Below the pieces are notes generated by a model, which saw only the letters and a list, made by a program, of their open reading frames with translations, had not been told where the DNA came from and did not search any database. Positions 24,558 through 33,672 of a stretch of DNA of 44,368 nucleotides are shown here, one piece after another. Both the position numbers and the translations under genes were made by a program. Origin of the DNA: Nitrospirota bacterium. Lineage in GTDB: Bacteria > Nitrospirota > Nitrospiria > Nitrospirales > Nitrospiraceae. Position 1 is the first letter of the stretch, and every line of letters begins with the position of its first letter. The stretch spans positions 1-44,368 of the forward strand of contig JAGWTI010000017.1 in NCBI GenBank assembly GCA_028876065.1. The letters run 5' to 3'.

Positions 24558-25595
24558 CTATCCTAAGATTGCGACGGCCTTACGCCGACGCTCGGTTGCA
24601 TCCGCCCCGGCCACGCCGGCCAGGAACCGATGGACGAGCTCGACGAGACGACCCGTCACCGCTTCGAACGTGTCCCGCTCCTCGATCGTCACCCATTGGA
24701 CTCCCGGCTCTTTGCGGAACCAGGTCAGCTGCCGCTTGGCGAAATGGCGTGTGTCGCGCTTGAGTCGGCGCACCGCCTCGTCGTAGGGATACTCGCCGGC
24801 CAGGTAGCCGGCCATCTGCCGGTACCCCAGCCCCTTCATGGACCCGAGCTGCCGGCCGTAGCCCTTGGCCAGCAGGTTCCGTGTTTCCTCCAGCAACCCC
24901 TTGGCCAACTGCTCGTCCACTCGCGCCTCAATCCTCCGGTAGAGCGACTCCCGCTCCCGTATCAGTCCGATCACGAGCGGCAAGAAGGGCGACTCCCCGA
25001 AGGCATGTTCGTGAATCGCGTCGGAGAGCGGACGGCCGGACAGCCGGTACACCTCCAAGGCCCGAATGATTTTCACATGGTCGTGCGGGTGCAGCCGCTG
25101 CGCCGAAGCCGGGTCCACGCGGGAGAGTTCCCGGTAGAGCGCATCCGATCCTTGTTCGCGCGCCTCCGCTTCCAACCGCCGCCGCAAGCCCCAATCGGCC
25201 GACGGCCCGTCCCACAAACCCCGCAGCAAGGCGCGCACGTAGAGGCCGGTTCCGCCGACCAGCAAGGGGAGCCGTCCCGTTCCGTGCAGTCGCGCGATCT
25301 CTTCCAGCGCGTGCCGGCGGTAGAGGCCCACGTTGAACGGCTGGTCCGGCTCGACCAGATCGATCAGCCGGTGCGGCACCCCCTGCCGTTCTTCCGGCGT
25401 CGGTTTGTCCATGCCGATGTCCATCCCGCGAAAGACCTGGCGCGAGTCGGCTGTGAGCACCTCCATGCCCAACGCCTTGGCCAGCAAGACCCCGACCCGG
25501 CTCTTGCCCACGGCGGTCGGACCCACCAGGACGACGAGGGGCTTTGCCTTCAGAGAAGGCTCAATGTTCAATGGTGAATGTTCAATGGACGTCAT
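24558..25595 (-). CDS. miaA: tRNA dimethylallyltransferase MiaA
   Basis: 345 residues. Motifs: VVLVGPTAVGKSRVGVLL (P-loop), TADSRQVFRGMDIGMDKP, VGGTGLYVRALLRGL and the late KRDTRHFAKRQLTWFR. It prenylates A37 of tRNAs reading U-initial codons. It follows mutL, the same order as in many bacteria, but the gap carries a degenerate repeat. The N-terminal ~14 residues (MTSIEHSPLNIEPS) are encoded by that repeat, so the real start could be later. Confidence 0.95.
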   Translation of the reverse strand: MTSIEHSPLNIEPSLKAKPLVVLVGPTAVGKSRVGVLLAKALGMEVLTADSRQVFRGMDIGMDKPTPEERQGVPHRLIDLVEPDQPFNVGLYRRHALEEIARLHGTGRLPLLVGGTGLYVRALLRGLWDGPSADWGLRRRLEAEAREQGSDALYRELSRVDPASAQRLHPHDHVKIIRALEVYRLSGRPLSDAIHEHAFGESPFLPLVIGLIRERESLYRRIEARVDEQLAKGLLEETRNLLAKGYGRQLGSMKGLGYRQMAGYLAGEYPYDEAVRRLKRDTRHFAKRQLTWFRKEPGVQWVTIEERDTFEAVTGRLVELVHRFLAGVAGADATERRRKAVAILG

Positions 25596-25640
25596 AGTCT
25601 GTTTTTAATTGAAAATTAACGCTTCAACATTGAGAATCGT
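25556..25640. repeat. Degenerate tandem repeat across the miaA start
   Basis: Variants of TTCAATGGTGAATGTTCAATGG are iterated from 25560 to 25590, with an inverted-like copy (TTCAACATTGAGAATC) at about 25621-25637. It covers the miaA start codon and reaches the end of mutL. Confidence 0.5.
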
Positions 25641-25644
25641 CTCG

Positions 25645-27468
25645 TCATGCGCGGCCAAAAATCTTGTTCAACTCTTCGTCCGTCAACCGAAGCGCCACCC
25701 GCCGCCCATGCGGGCAGGTCATCGGCAGCCCCTCGCGCACCCAGTCCTCGATCAACTGTTTGCTCTCCGACAAGGCCATCGCCCGGCCGGCTTGCACCGC
25801 GCTGTGGCAGGCCAATGTCGCCAAGATGGGCCGCACCTTGGATTCCAGCGACGAAGCGGCGTTCCACTCGGACAGGTCGTCCACCAGGTCCTGCACGAGC
25901 GCCACATAGTCCACCTGCGCCAACTGGGCCGGGACGGCCCGCACCATGAAGGAGCCGGCCCCGAACGGCTCGATGGAGAGCCCCAGCTTGTCCAGCTCCG
26001 GCAGGTGACGCGTGAGCAGCGGCGCGCGCTGAAGCGGCACCTCGATCGGCTCCGGTATGAGCAAGGGCTGGGACACCACACGCTGTTCCAGCCAGGCCCG
26101 CCACAAACGCTCGAACAGGACCCGCTCATGCGCCGTGTGCTGATCGATCACCTGCAATTCCGTGCCCACCTGCGCGACCAAAAACGTCCGGCTGACTTGG
26201 CCCAGCGGAACGACGTCGCGCTCCGTTTCGACCAGATAGGCCGGCGAGGCTTCCCCCATCCCGGGAACCGCCAGTTGTTCAGGCCCAGACAAGGCGGACG
26301 CCGCATCCGATCCCATGGCATGCGCCAGGCCTGCAACCGTCCCCGGGCCTTCCCCTCGAACGGTCGGGGGGCGCTGCGGCTGCCATCCGACTGCCGTGCC
26401 CGGCCAACCGGCCGCCTGTTCACGCGGCCGCTGAGAGGGCTCGTCCAACCGGATGCTCTGCGGACTGCCTCCCAAGGCCGTTCGGACCGCGCGCCGGACC
26501 GTTTGATGAACCAGGTCCTGATCGGCAAACCGCACTTCCCGCTTCGCGGGATGCACGTTCACGTCCACCCGCCCCGGATCGACGTCCAGGAATAACACAT
26601 ACTGAGGATAGCGTCCCTTGGCCAGAAAAGACCCGTAGCCGTCGGCGATGGCGTGGGCCACGGTCGGGCTCTTGACGGCGCGGCGGTTGACGAATAATTC
26701 TTGCGGGGTCCGCCCGGCCCGCGTCTGGGCTCCGTGCACCGTCATACCGGTCAGGCTGAGCCCGGGTCCCTCGCCCCTCACCTCGACCACCTGCTCCAGC
26801 CAGCGCTGCCCGTAGAGTTGCAGCAGCCGGTCGCGCAGCGAGGCGGCGACCGGATAGTCCAGCACCTCCTGCCCGTTGTGGAGCAATCGGAACCGGACCT
26901 TCGGCCAGGCCAGCGCCGCTTGCTGCACCACCTGGCAGACGTGCGACAATTCGGTCGGGGTCGCTTTCAAGAATTTCTTCCTCGCCGGGGTGTTGAAAAA
27001 CAGGTCCGCCACTTCGATCTGGGTGCCGGGAGCCACGGCCGCCTCGTCCCGTTGCTCCAGGACCCCGCCCGTCAGGACCATCTTCGTGCCGACCGGTTCA
27101 TCCCTGGTGGCGGTCGCCAGCGTCAACCGGGACACGGAGGCGATGCTGGGCAGCGCCTCCCCGCGAAACCCCAGGGTCCGGATGGACCAGAGGTCTTGCT
27201 CGGAGCGGACCTTGCTGGTGGCGTGGCGTTGCAGGGCCAGCGGCGCATCCTCCCGGTTCATCCCTTCTCCGTCGTCGGTCACCTTGATCAGGGTGCGCCC
27301 TCCGTCCCTCACCTCCACGGTGATTTTCGTCGCGCCGGCATCCAGGCTGTTGTCCACCAGTTCGCGCACGACGGAAGCCGGCCGTTCCACGACCTCTCCG
27401 GCGGCGATCTTGCTGACGACGTCGCCGGGCAGAATATGAATCTTGCCGGGACGGCTGACCACGTTCAC
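25645..27468 (-). CDS. mutL: DNA mismatch repair endonuclease/ATPase MutL
   Basis: 607 residues from GTG 27468. GHKL ATPase motifs are intact: VVRELVDNSLDAG, TDDGEGM, LGFRGEALPSI. Then comes the transducer domain with LFFNTPARKKFLK, a variable linker, and a C-terminal dimerisation domain with ACHSAVQAG and CPHGRRVALRL. The CPHGRP-like motif and an ACHxA segment suggest a MutL with endonuclease features, though the DQHTAHERVLFE motif should be compared with DQHAx2Ex4E. I prefer 27468 (GGAGG upstream) over an ATG at 27549 that has no ribosome binding site and a poor N-terminus. Confidence 0.95.
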   Translation of the reverse strand: MNVVSRPGKIHILPGDVVSKIAAGEVVERPASVVRELVDNSLDAGATKITVEVRDGGRTLIKVTDDGEGMNREDAPLALQRHATSKVRSEQDLWSIRTLGFRGEALPSIASVSRLTLATATRDEPVGTKMVLTGGVLEQRDEAAVAPGTQIEVADLFFNTPARKKFLKATPTELSHVCQVVQQAALAWPKVRFRLLHNGQEVLDYPVAASLRDRLLQLYGQRWLEQVVEVRGEGPGLSLTGMTVHGAQTRAGRTPQELFVNRRAVKSPTVAHAIADGYGSFLAKGRYPQYVLFLDVDPGRVDVNVHPAKREVRFADQDLVHQTVRRAVRTALGGSPQSIRLDEPSQRPREQAAGWPGTAVGWQPQRPPTVRGEGPGTVAGLAHAMGSDAASALSGPEQLAVPGMGEASPAYLVETERDVVPLGQVSRTFLVAQVGTELQVIDQHTAHERVLFERLWRAWLEQRVVSQPLLIPEPIEVPLQRAPLLTRHLPELDKLGLSIEPFGAGSFMVRAVPAQLAQVDYVALVQDLVDDLSEWNAASSLESKVRPILATLACHSAVQAGRAMALSESKQLIEDWVREGLPMTCPHGRRVALRLTDEELNKIFGRA

Positions 27469-27576
27469 CGGGCTACGCGCCTCCGTCTGGCGGCGTCGCG
27501 GGGGACTGTTGACGCGGAGGCGCCGCGCGACGAGCACGGCACCGCGCATGCGGCGTGCTGGGTGGCCTGGAGCGAC

Positions 27577-28422
27577 TCATCGAAGTTCGGCCAGTTTGTT
27601 CTTGGCCAGTTTGGCTTCGTTGGAGGAGGCAAACTCCTCCAGCACCCGCTTGAGGTAACTGCGCGCTTTCAGAGGATCGCCGGTCTCCGCCGACGACAGC
27701 CCCAGCTTAAACAGGGCGGCGGGGACTTTTTCGCTTTTCGGATAGTCCTGAACGACCAGGTCGAACGCCTGCATCGCGTGTGGATAGTCTCTCAAGCTGT
27801 AGTAGGATTCCCCGATGAAATAGTGGGCGTCGGGGGTTTTCGAGGTCGAGGGGAAATCTTTCAGAAACCGCTCGAAGCCCCGAATGGCCAGCTCGTACCG
27901 CCCGTTGAGGTAATCGTTCTGCGCCAGGTTGAACGCGCTGGTGGGAGAAATGTCCGGCGTGCCCGGCAGCACAGCCGGAGGCTCCGGCAGTTTGGCCGGC
28001 CTGGACTGTCTGGACGGTTCGCCGGACGGCGGACCGGGCGCCGTGTCGGACTTGGACGGCGCGGGCGGCGGCGCGGCATACTGGCTGTCTTGCAGCCGGG
28101 CGACCCGTCGATCCACATCGTTCAACCGATCCGTCAGCTCTTCCATCTGCCGCCGGAGCGCGTCCACGTCCTTCGGCAGCCCTTTGACCGCTTGATCCGC
28201 CGCGGGCGCTTTGCTGCCTTTGGCTTCCAAGGCCTGGAGCCGTTTCTGGGTCTCTTCGTCGCGCTGCCGATCCTGTTCTTGCTGTTTGGCGACGGCCCGG
28301 ATTTGTTCCTGGGTCTTCACAAAATCGGCATGGGCGGCGCAACCGGACAGCACGAGCCCGCTTCCGGCCAGGACGGCCGCGCAGAGGGCGGCCTTTCCGT
28401 ATGGCGTCAGATTCATGTGCAT
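27577..28422 (-). CDS. cpoB: Tol-Pal system protein CpoB (YbgF)
   Basis: 281 residues: lipobox-like LSGC at residues 25-28 instead of the plain signal usual for CpoB, a coiled coil (about 35-115), a Pro-rich linker and a C-terminal TPR domain (AFNLAQNDYLNGRYELAIRGFERFL, then DAHYFIGESYYSL). CpoB coordinates peptidoglycan synthesis with outer-membrane constriction. It is the last gene of the Tol-Pal run before mutL. Confidence 0.9.
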   Translation of the reverse strand: MHMNLTPYGKAALCAAVLAGSGLVLSGCAAHADFVKTQEQIRAVAKQQEQDRQRDEETQKRLQALEAKGSKAPAADQAVKGLPKDVDALRRQMEELTDRLNDVDRRVARLQDSQYAAPPPAPSKSDTAPGPPSGEPSRQSRPAKLPEPPAVLPGTPDISPTSAFNLAQNDYLNGRYELAIRGFERFLKDFPSTSKTPDAHYFIGESYYSLRDYPHAMQAFDLVVQDYPKSEKVPAALFKLGLSSAETGDPLKARSYLKRVLEEFASSNEAKLAKNKLAELR

Positions 28423-28426
28423 GGTG

Positions 28427-30025
28427 TTATCGGCCTTGGTTGAGTTGGGCTAACTTCTCGCGGGCCTTGCCTGCTTCCGGACTCTTCGGAAACACCTCGA
28501 CTACCTGCGTCAAGGCCACCGAGGCCTTCTTGCGATCCTTGAGGGCCAGATAGGCCAGCCCCTTCTTCAAGAGCGCGGCCGGCACCTTTTCGCTCGCGGG
28601 ATCGATGACCCGCACCTGTTCGTAGGCGGCAATGGCCCGATCATACTCGTTCTTGCCGAAATAGCATTCGCCGATCCAGTACTGCGCGTTCGGCGCCAGT
28701 TTGCTCGTGGGGTGCTGGGTCAGGAATTCCGAGAATCCCTCCAGGGCCCCGTCGAAATCCCGTTGTTTGAACCGCTGGAACGACCGGTCATACGCCGCTT
28801 TGGCTCCCCCCGCCCGTTCCCCCTCGGCCTGGGGCGACGCTTCTCCTGCTGGCGGCGCCACGACCGGGGAAGGGCTCTCCGACGTCGAACCGGGAGCTGT
28901 CGCGAGACCGACCGATGGAGGCTCGTCCGCCGAGGCCGCCGGCGCCGGCTCAGGAGCTCCTGCTTCTGGCTCGGGGATCACCGGGGTGGGCTGAGGCTCG
29001 GCTTTCGGTTCCGGCGCAGCGGGAGCCTGACCGCTAGCCGGCCGTCCCGCCTTGACCTCCGTCTTCCCTTTGACGCCCTTGCCTTGCAGCTTGGCGACCG
29101 TATGACTCAGCGCCTGCATCTGAGCGGTGGCCGCATGGAGCGACTTCGCCACATCGTCCAAGCGACGGTCCTGCGCCTCATCTTGAGCCAGAAGTTTGGC
29201 GCCGACCGCCTCCAGCGTTTTGGCCACGGTGCCCACGCTCTTGGTCACCTTGTCCAGATGGTCGCTTGTCGCCTTGGCATCGGCCTGGAGCTTGGCCGAC
29301 ACGTCGTTGGTCCGTTGCTCTTGGGCCTTGGCATCGGCCTGCAGCTTGGCCAACATCTCGTTGGTCCGCTGTTCCTGACGGACCAGCTTGTCGCCCAGCC
29401 CGGCCAGCGCCTGACGAAAATCCACCAAGGAGCGGTTCAGCTGGGCCGTCTGTTCATTCAACGTGCGGATCTGGGCCTGAGTCGCCGCAGCCACCTTGTC
29501 GTGATCGTCCAGCCTCCCGTCGACCGCCTTCGCCATGGAGGTCAAGGCCGTCGTCTGATCGCTCACGGTCTTTTCCAGCGAACCCGCGCGCTTCTCCAAT
29601 TCGCCGGCGCGTTTCTCCAGCTCGGCGTCGCGCTTGGCCATCACTTGTTCGATCCTGGTGGCCCGGTCTTCGACTCGCGCATCCAGCGCCTTGACCTTGT
29701 GGTCGTTTTCCTCGATTTTGCCCTGGATTTTTGGCTGGTCCTCCTCGCGTATTTCGCGGATGGCGCTGAGCGCCCTCGCCCGGGCCTCATTGATGAGGGT
29801 GTTGGTCTGCGCGATTCGCTCGTCGAGATCCTTGTTCTTCGCCTCAATGTCCTTTTCCCGCTGATCCAGCCGGGAGATCTTCTTGTCCAGATCCTGGCTG
29901 ACCTGAAGCAGCTCGGCCTTTTGCGCCAGACAGCCGGTGAGCAGCAGACACAGGCCGGCACAGGCCGCGGCCGTCAGGACAGCCGGCACGGACAGGAACC
30001 GCCTGGCTTCATGTGACGCTCTCAC
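28427..30025 (-). CDS. Large coiled-coil lipoprotein with C-terminal TPR (second CpoB-like protein)
   Basis: 532 residues from GTG 30025, which has AGGAGGG 6 bp upstream. Lipobox LLTGC is followed by about 290 residues of heptad-rich coiled coil containing near-repeats (EKRAGELEKRAGSLEK; LVRQEQRTNEMLAKLQADAKA and QEQRTNDVSAKLQADAKA). A Pro/Ala/Glu-rich segment follows and then a CpoB-type TPR tail (AAYDRSFQRFKQRDFDGALEGF; LAPNAQYWIGECYFGKNEYD). It sits between pal and cpoB, 4 bp from cpoB, so it looks like an enlarged CpoB paralogue that could span the periplasm. This architecture is not standard for Tol-Pal. Confidence 0.8.
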   Translation of the reverse strand: MRASHEARRFLSVPAVLTAAACAGLCLLLTGCLAQKAELLQVSQDLDKKISRLDQREKDIEAKNKDLDERIAQTNTLINEARARALSAIREIREEDQPKIQGKIEENDHKVKALDARVEDRATRIEQVMAKRDAELEKRAGELEKRAGSLEKTVSDQTTALTSMAKAVDGRLDDHDKVAAATQAQIRTLNEQTAQLNRSLVDFRQALAGLGDKLVRQEQRTNEMLAKLQADAKAQEQRTNDVSAKLQADAKATSDHLDKVTKSVGTVAKTLEAVGAKLLAQDEAQDRRLDDVAKSLHAATAQMQALSHTVAKLQGKGVKGKTEVKAGRPASGQAPAAPEPKAEPQPTPVIPEPEAGAPEPAPAASADEPPSVGLATAPGSTSESPSPVVAPPAGEASPQAEGERAGGAKAAYDRSFQRFKQRDFDGALEGFSEFLTQHPTSKLAPNAQYWIGECYFGKNEYDRAIAAYEQVRVIDPASEKVPAALLKKGLAYLALKDRKKASVALTQVVEVFPKSPEAGKAREKLAQLNQGR

Positions 30026-30068
30026 CGCGTCCCTCCTGCAGCCCCATTGCGCGGCCGGCTCGTGTCGC

Positions 30069-30767
30069 TTACTTCTCGCTGACGACCAGATGGCCGCGAC
30101 GATTCTGCCGATAACAGGACTCATTGGACTCCCTGCAGAACGGCCGGTCTTTGCCATACGACACAACCGTGATGCGGTTGCTGGCTACGCCGAGCTCGAC
30201 CAGATAATTGCGCACCGCCTTGGCCCGCTTCTGCCCCAGCACCAGATTATAGGCCTGAGTACCGCGGTCGTCGCAATGGCCTTCGACCGCCACGTTGCGC
30301 GATCCATTGTTCTTGAGCCATTCCGCATCCCTGGACAACGCCTGCTTGCCGTCATCGCTCAACTTCCACGAATCGTAGGCAAAGAAGACGTCGTCGAGCC
30401 CGGCCACAGCGGTCGCGGCTTGCTCCCGCTGCATCTGCTGCTGAAACGCCTCTTGCGCGGACGAATCGGTCGGGGCCGCTTTCGCGACGGCCACGCCTTC
30501 CGACACCCGTTCTTCGCCGGATCCCTTCCCCGTAGCCCCCCCGTTGGCATCGCCGGGCAGCGACCCGAACTGGGGGCCGGGCGACTCCTGAACCGCGCCC
30601 GACCCGGCCCCGGCGCCGTTGCCCGAGCCGGACTTCGCCTGGCTGGGAGCCGGCTCGAACGACTTGGATCCCGCATCCCCCTGGATGGACTTGCTGCACC
30701 CGGCACCGGCGAACGCCACAAGCCCCAACAATCCAACCAACGTCGCGACTCGTGTGTGTGTAGACAT
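30069..30767 (-). CDS. pal: Peptidoglycan-associated lipoprotein Pal
   Basis: 232 residues from ATG 30767, which has AGGAGG 9 bp upstream. Lipobox AGAGC (Cys24), then a long disordered Ser/Gly/Pro-rich linker (~90 residues, longer than usual), then the OmpA-like peptidoglycan-binding domain (VFFAYDSWKLSDDGKQAL, VEGHCDDRGTQAYNLVLGQKRA). Binds peptidoglycan and TolB. The domain ends with a Cys pair (CRESNESC) common in bacterial Pal-like relatives. Confidence 0.95.
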   Translation of the reverse strand: MSTHTRVATLVGLLGLVAFAGAGCSKSIQGDAGSKSFEPAPSQAKSGSGNGAGAGSGAVQESPGPQFGSLPGDANGGATGKGSGEERVSEGVAVAKAAPTDSSAQEAFQQQMQREQAATAVAGLDDVFFAYDSWKLSDDGKQALSRDAEWLKNNGSRNVAVEGHCDDRGTQAYNLVLGQKRAKAVRNYLVELGVASNRITVVSYGKDRPFCRESNESCYRQNRRGHLVVSEK

Positions 30768-30823
30768 CGACCTAGTCCTCCTCATATAGTTAACAGATTG
30801 AACCCGCGCGAGCCCCCCAACGC

Positions 30824-32125
30824 TCACGCCGGCGACCAGGACGGAGCACTGTGATGGGCTCCGCCCGACGTCAACCGTTCGAGGTCGGCGCCGTCGCTGT
30901 TGATCATATAGATGTGGCTTTTGCCCTCCGCGGTCGAACTGAACACCAGATGGCGCCCGTCCGGGGACCAGGAGGGCGAGTCATCCACCCCCTGGCCGGA
31001 CGTGATTTGCACCCGTTTCTGTCCGTCCGGAGTGATCAGGCACAGCTTATACTGGCGGTCCGGGCCGCGGCATACGTAGGCGATCCAATTGCCGCGCGGA
31101 GACCAAGCCGGGGCGGCATTGTAGTCTCCCTCGAACGTCAGGCGGCGCACGTTGGAACCGTCCGCGCTCATCAAGTAAATCTGCGGGCTGCCTCCCCGGT
31201 CGGAGACGAAGGCCAGCTCGCGACCCGACGGGGCCCAGGCCGGCGACAAGTCCCCGCCGTTGTTGGCGGTCAATCGGGTCAGCCCCTTGGTGCGCACGTT
31301 GTACTTGTAAAGTTCGGCGTTGCCCTCGTTGCTGGAAGCAAAGGCCAGTTCCGTCCCGTCCGGCGAGAAAGCGGGGGTGATATTCAATCCGGCCATGGAC
31401 ACCAACGTGGCCCGCTTTCCCGTGGCCAGTTCGATGGCATCGATATCCTGTCTCGTCCGGCCCCGATAGGTGGTAAACACAAGGTACCGCCGATCCGGCG
31501 ACCAATGCGGCATGAGACTGAGGAACCCATCGGCCGTCACTTGGCGAGGGCCGTACCCATCGTAGTCCATGACGTAGAGCTCGCGGCTGCCTCCCTGTTC
31601 CGACACGAACACGATCTTGGTCTTGGCGATCCCCGGCTCTCCCGTATAGCGGTAGACGAGCTCGTCGGCCAAACGATGCGCCATCTGGCGCAACACGGGC
31701 GGCGCCCCGACATACCGTTTGCTGGCGATCGCTTCCTGTTTGACCCCGTCATAGATCAGCCCGTCCAACACCAAGTCCGGCTGACGGGCCGCAACCTGCC
31801 CCCACACCAGCACGGAGATGCCGTTGTCCGCCGCCTGCTTGAACAGCACGTTTTGGGCCCCGTAGGCCCCATCCAGCGTCAGGCCCAGCTTCGCCGGATC
31901 GGTCACCGAGAAAATCAGCGAGCGGCGGAGGTCGTCTTTGAGGACTTGGGTCAGCCGCGCGCCGGGGTTGTCCGGCAGCTGCCCGTCGCGAAAGCCGAGC
32001 ACGGCGATCGGAATTTTCTGGAAGTCCGGCCTCGTCGCCTCCAGGAACACATCCGCTGCGCCGGATTCCAGAATCGCCCCGAGCCCGGCCCCCAGGAGCA
32101 ACGTGATGATGAGCAGATATCGCAT
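30824..32125 (-). CDS. tolB: Tol-Pal system beta-propeller protein TolB
   Basis: 433 residues: signal peptide, N-terminal alpha/beta domain (FQKIPIAVLGFRDG, LVWGQVAARQPDLVLDGLIYD) and a six-bladed PD40 propeller with repeated SPDG/SPDGR tags (WSPDRRYLVFTTY, FSPDGTELAFAS, WSPRGNWIAYV, WSPDGRHLVFSS). It links Pal to TolA. Between tolA (4 bp upstream) and pal, as expected. Confidence 0.96.
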   Translation of the reverse strand: MRYLLIITLLLGAGLGAILESGAADVFLEATRPDFQKIPIAVLGFRDGQLPDNPGARLTQVLKDDLRRSLIFSVTDPAKLGLTLDGAYGAQNVLFKQAADNGISVLVWGQVAARQPDLVLDGLIYDGVKQEAIASKRYVGAPPVLRQMAHRLADELVYRYTGEPGIAKTKIVFVSEQGGSRELYVMDYDGYGPRQVTADGFLSLMPHWSPDRRYLVFTTYRGRTRQDIDAIELATGKRATLVSMAGLNITPAFSPDGTELAFASSNEGNAELYKYNVRTKGLTRLTANNGGDLSPAWAPSGRELAFVSDRGGSPQIYLMSADGSNVRRLTFEGDYNAAPAWSPRGNWIAYVCRGPDRQYKLCLITPDGQKRVQITSGQGVDDSPSWSPDGRHLVFSSTAEGKSHIYMINSDGADLERLTSGGAHHSAPSWSPA

Positions 32126-32129
32126 CCGT

Positions 32130-33179
32130 CTACCCGACCTCTTCGCCCACCACGAAACTGAAATGCGCGTCCAGGGACGACTCGGCTAAATCCTTCGGAA
32201 ACGGCGGCAGCGGGTCGGCCTTCAGCACCGCACGGGTGGCCGCATCATCGAAATAGCCGTTGCCGGACGAGGTTTCGACCGCCACCGCATTCACGCTCCC
32301 GGACTGATCGAGCCGGAACTTGATCACGACCCTGTACATTCTGCCGGTCAAGTCCACCGGCGGCGCGATCCACTGGGCGCTGATCTGGCGTTGGACTTGC
32401 GCGAGATACCAATTGAATCCCGTTGCGACGCCGAGCACCTGCATCTTGGTGGCGGGAATTTTGGCCGCCGCTTTGGCCTGTTGTATTGGCGCCGGTCGTT
32501 TCAGCAGGTCGTCGTCCTGAACCGGCTTCAACGCTTGGGACGTCAAGTTCTGCATCTGCTGGCTCAACGTCTGTTTGGCCTGAACTTCCTTGGGTATGGC
32601 CGGCCCGACGGCGGCCGGCTGGGACTCGGGCACGGCAATGTTTTTCAGCAACTCATCGATCTCTTGTTTGAGCTTCTGCTGCGACGGGTCGGTCTTGGCC
32701 GGTTGCACCCGCTGGATCGGGGCCGTTTTCGGCGCCGGCGCCACATCGCCCAATGCGGGCGCCTGCGGCGGCAACTTGATTCCCCGCAAAAGGTCCTTGA
32801 GTTGCGACTGGGGTTTGGAGGGCGCAGGCACCGTCGGCGGTTTGGGCGCCACCGGCGCCGGCGTCACATTCGGCTTCACCACGCGGGGCGTCGGAACCGG
32901 AGGCGGGGCCGCGGGCGCCGGCGGCGGAGCAATGGGCACGTCCGCTTCCACGGTCTGCTGAACCGGCGGGGCCGCGGGCGCATGGGGCAAGGTGACCAGC
33001 GACACCTGATATGACGCCAGCGGCCGCTCCATCTTGGCCGGCAACTTGAGGCCGCCGGCGACGATCAGCACCGCCAGGTGCAGCGCCAGCGACAAGACGA
33101 GCATCCGGCCCAACCGCGAGGGGTGCGGCGCCGTCCCCTGCCACCAGAGCGACGAATAGGGGCCCGCGTCCGCCGTCAT
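32130..33179 (-). CDS. tolA: TolA/TonB-like energy transducer
   Basis: 349 residues with GGAGG 5 bp before ATG 33179. One N-terminal membrane segment (about 26-44), a very Pro/Ala-rich periplasmic span, a helical stretch (SQQKLKQEIDELLKNIAV) and a C-terminal TonB-like domain (YLAQVQRQISAQWIAPP, VVIKFRLDQSGSVNAVAV, AATRAVLKADPLPPFP). The C-terminus is of the TonB type, so the gene functions as TolA by position rather than by close sequence match. Confidence 0.9.
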   Translation of the reverse strand: MTADAGPYSSLWWQGTAPHPSRLGRMLVLSLALHLAVLIVAGGLKLPAKMERPLASYQVSLVTLPHAPAAPPVQQTVEADVPIAPPPAPAAPPPVPTPRVVKPNVTPAPVAPKPPTVPAPSKPQSQLKDLLRGIKLPPQAPALGDVAPAPKTAPIQRVQPAKTDPSQQKLKQEIDELLKNIAVPESQPAAVGPAIPKEVQAKQTLSQQMQNLTSQALKPVQDDDLLKRPAPIQQAKAAAKIPATKMQVLGVATGFNWYLAQVQRQISAQWIAPPVDLTGRMYRVVIKFRLDQSGSVNAVAVETSSGNGYFDDAATRAVLKADPLPPFPKDLAESSLDAHFSFVVGEEVG

Positions 33180-33228
33180 GCCCGCCTCCGCGCACCCTTC
33201 GGCGCGTGCGAACCCAACCGGACGCGCC

Positions 33229-33672
33229 TCATTTTCCCGGCTCCTTCGCCAGGGAATCCGTGACGCGCTCCGGCCCGACCGGGTCCGTCACCATCCCCAG
33301 TTTGTCGATCCCGGCCTGCTTGACTCCATCCATCACCTGGACGACCGTGCCGTAGGGCACATCGCGGTCCGCCCGCAAAAACACCGACACCTCGTTGTTC
33401 CGTTGCTTCGCCGCCCGCAGGCGCGCCCCCAGTTGCGCCGGAGATACCCGATCCTTGTCGAGGTAGAGCGTCTGATCCCGCTCGATGGTCAGGACCATCC
33501 GCTCCTCCGGCTTGATCGTATTGCTGGCGGACGTCGGCAGTTTGATGTCCATGCCGCGGTACAACATCGGGGCCGTGACCATGAAAATGATCAGCAGCAC
33601 GAGCACCACGTCCACGAGCGGGATCACGTTGATCTCGGCCATGAACCGGCGGCGCCTGGTCTCGAAGATCAC
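33229..33672 (-). CDS. tolR: ExbD/TolR family proton-channel protein
   Basis: 147 residues. Single membrane segment with the proton-carrying Asp in INVIPLVDVVLVLLIIFMV (about residue 22), then the periplasmic domain (EISVFLRADRDVPYGTVVQVMD in similar form). The start overlaps the tolQ stop by 4 bp. Works with TolQ to energise TolA. Confidence 0.95.
   Translation of the reverse strand: MIFETRRRRFMAEINVIPLVDVVLVLLIIFMVTAPMLYRGMDIKLPTSASNTIKPEERMVLTIERDQTLYLDKDRVSPAQLGARLRAAKQRNNEVSVFLRADRDVPYGTVVQVMDGVKQAGIDKLGMVTDPVGPERVTDSLAKEPGK

Noticed and set aside
29560-29630. Tandem repeats as a CRISPR-like array
   Set aside because: The repetition (EKRAGELEKRAG and similar) is in frame within a coiled-coil gene; there are no spacers and no cas genes in the window.
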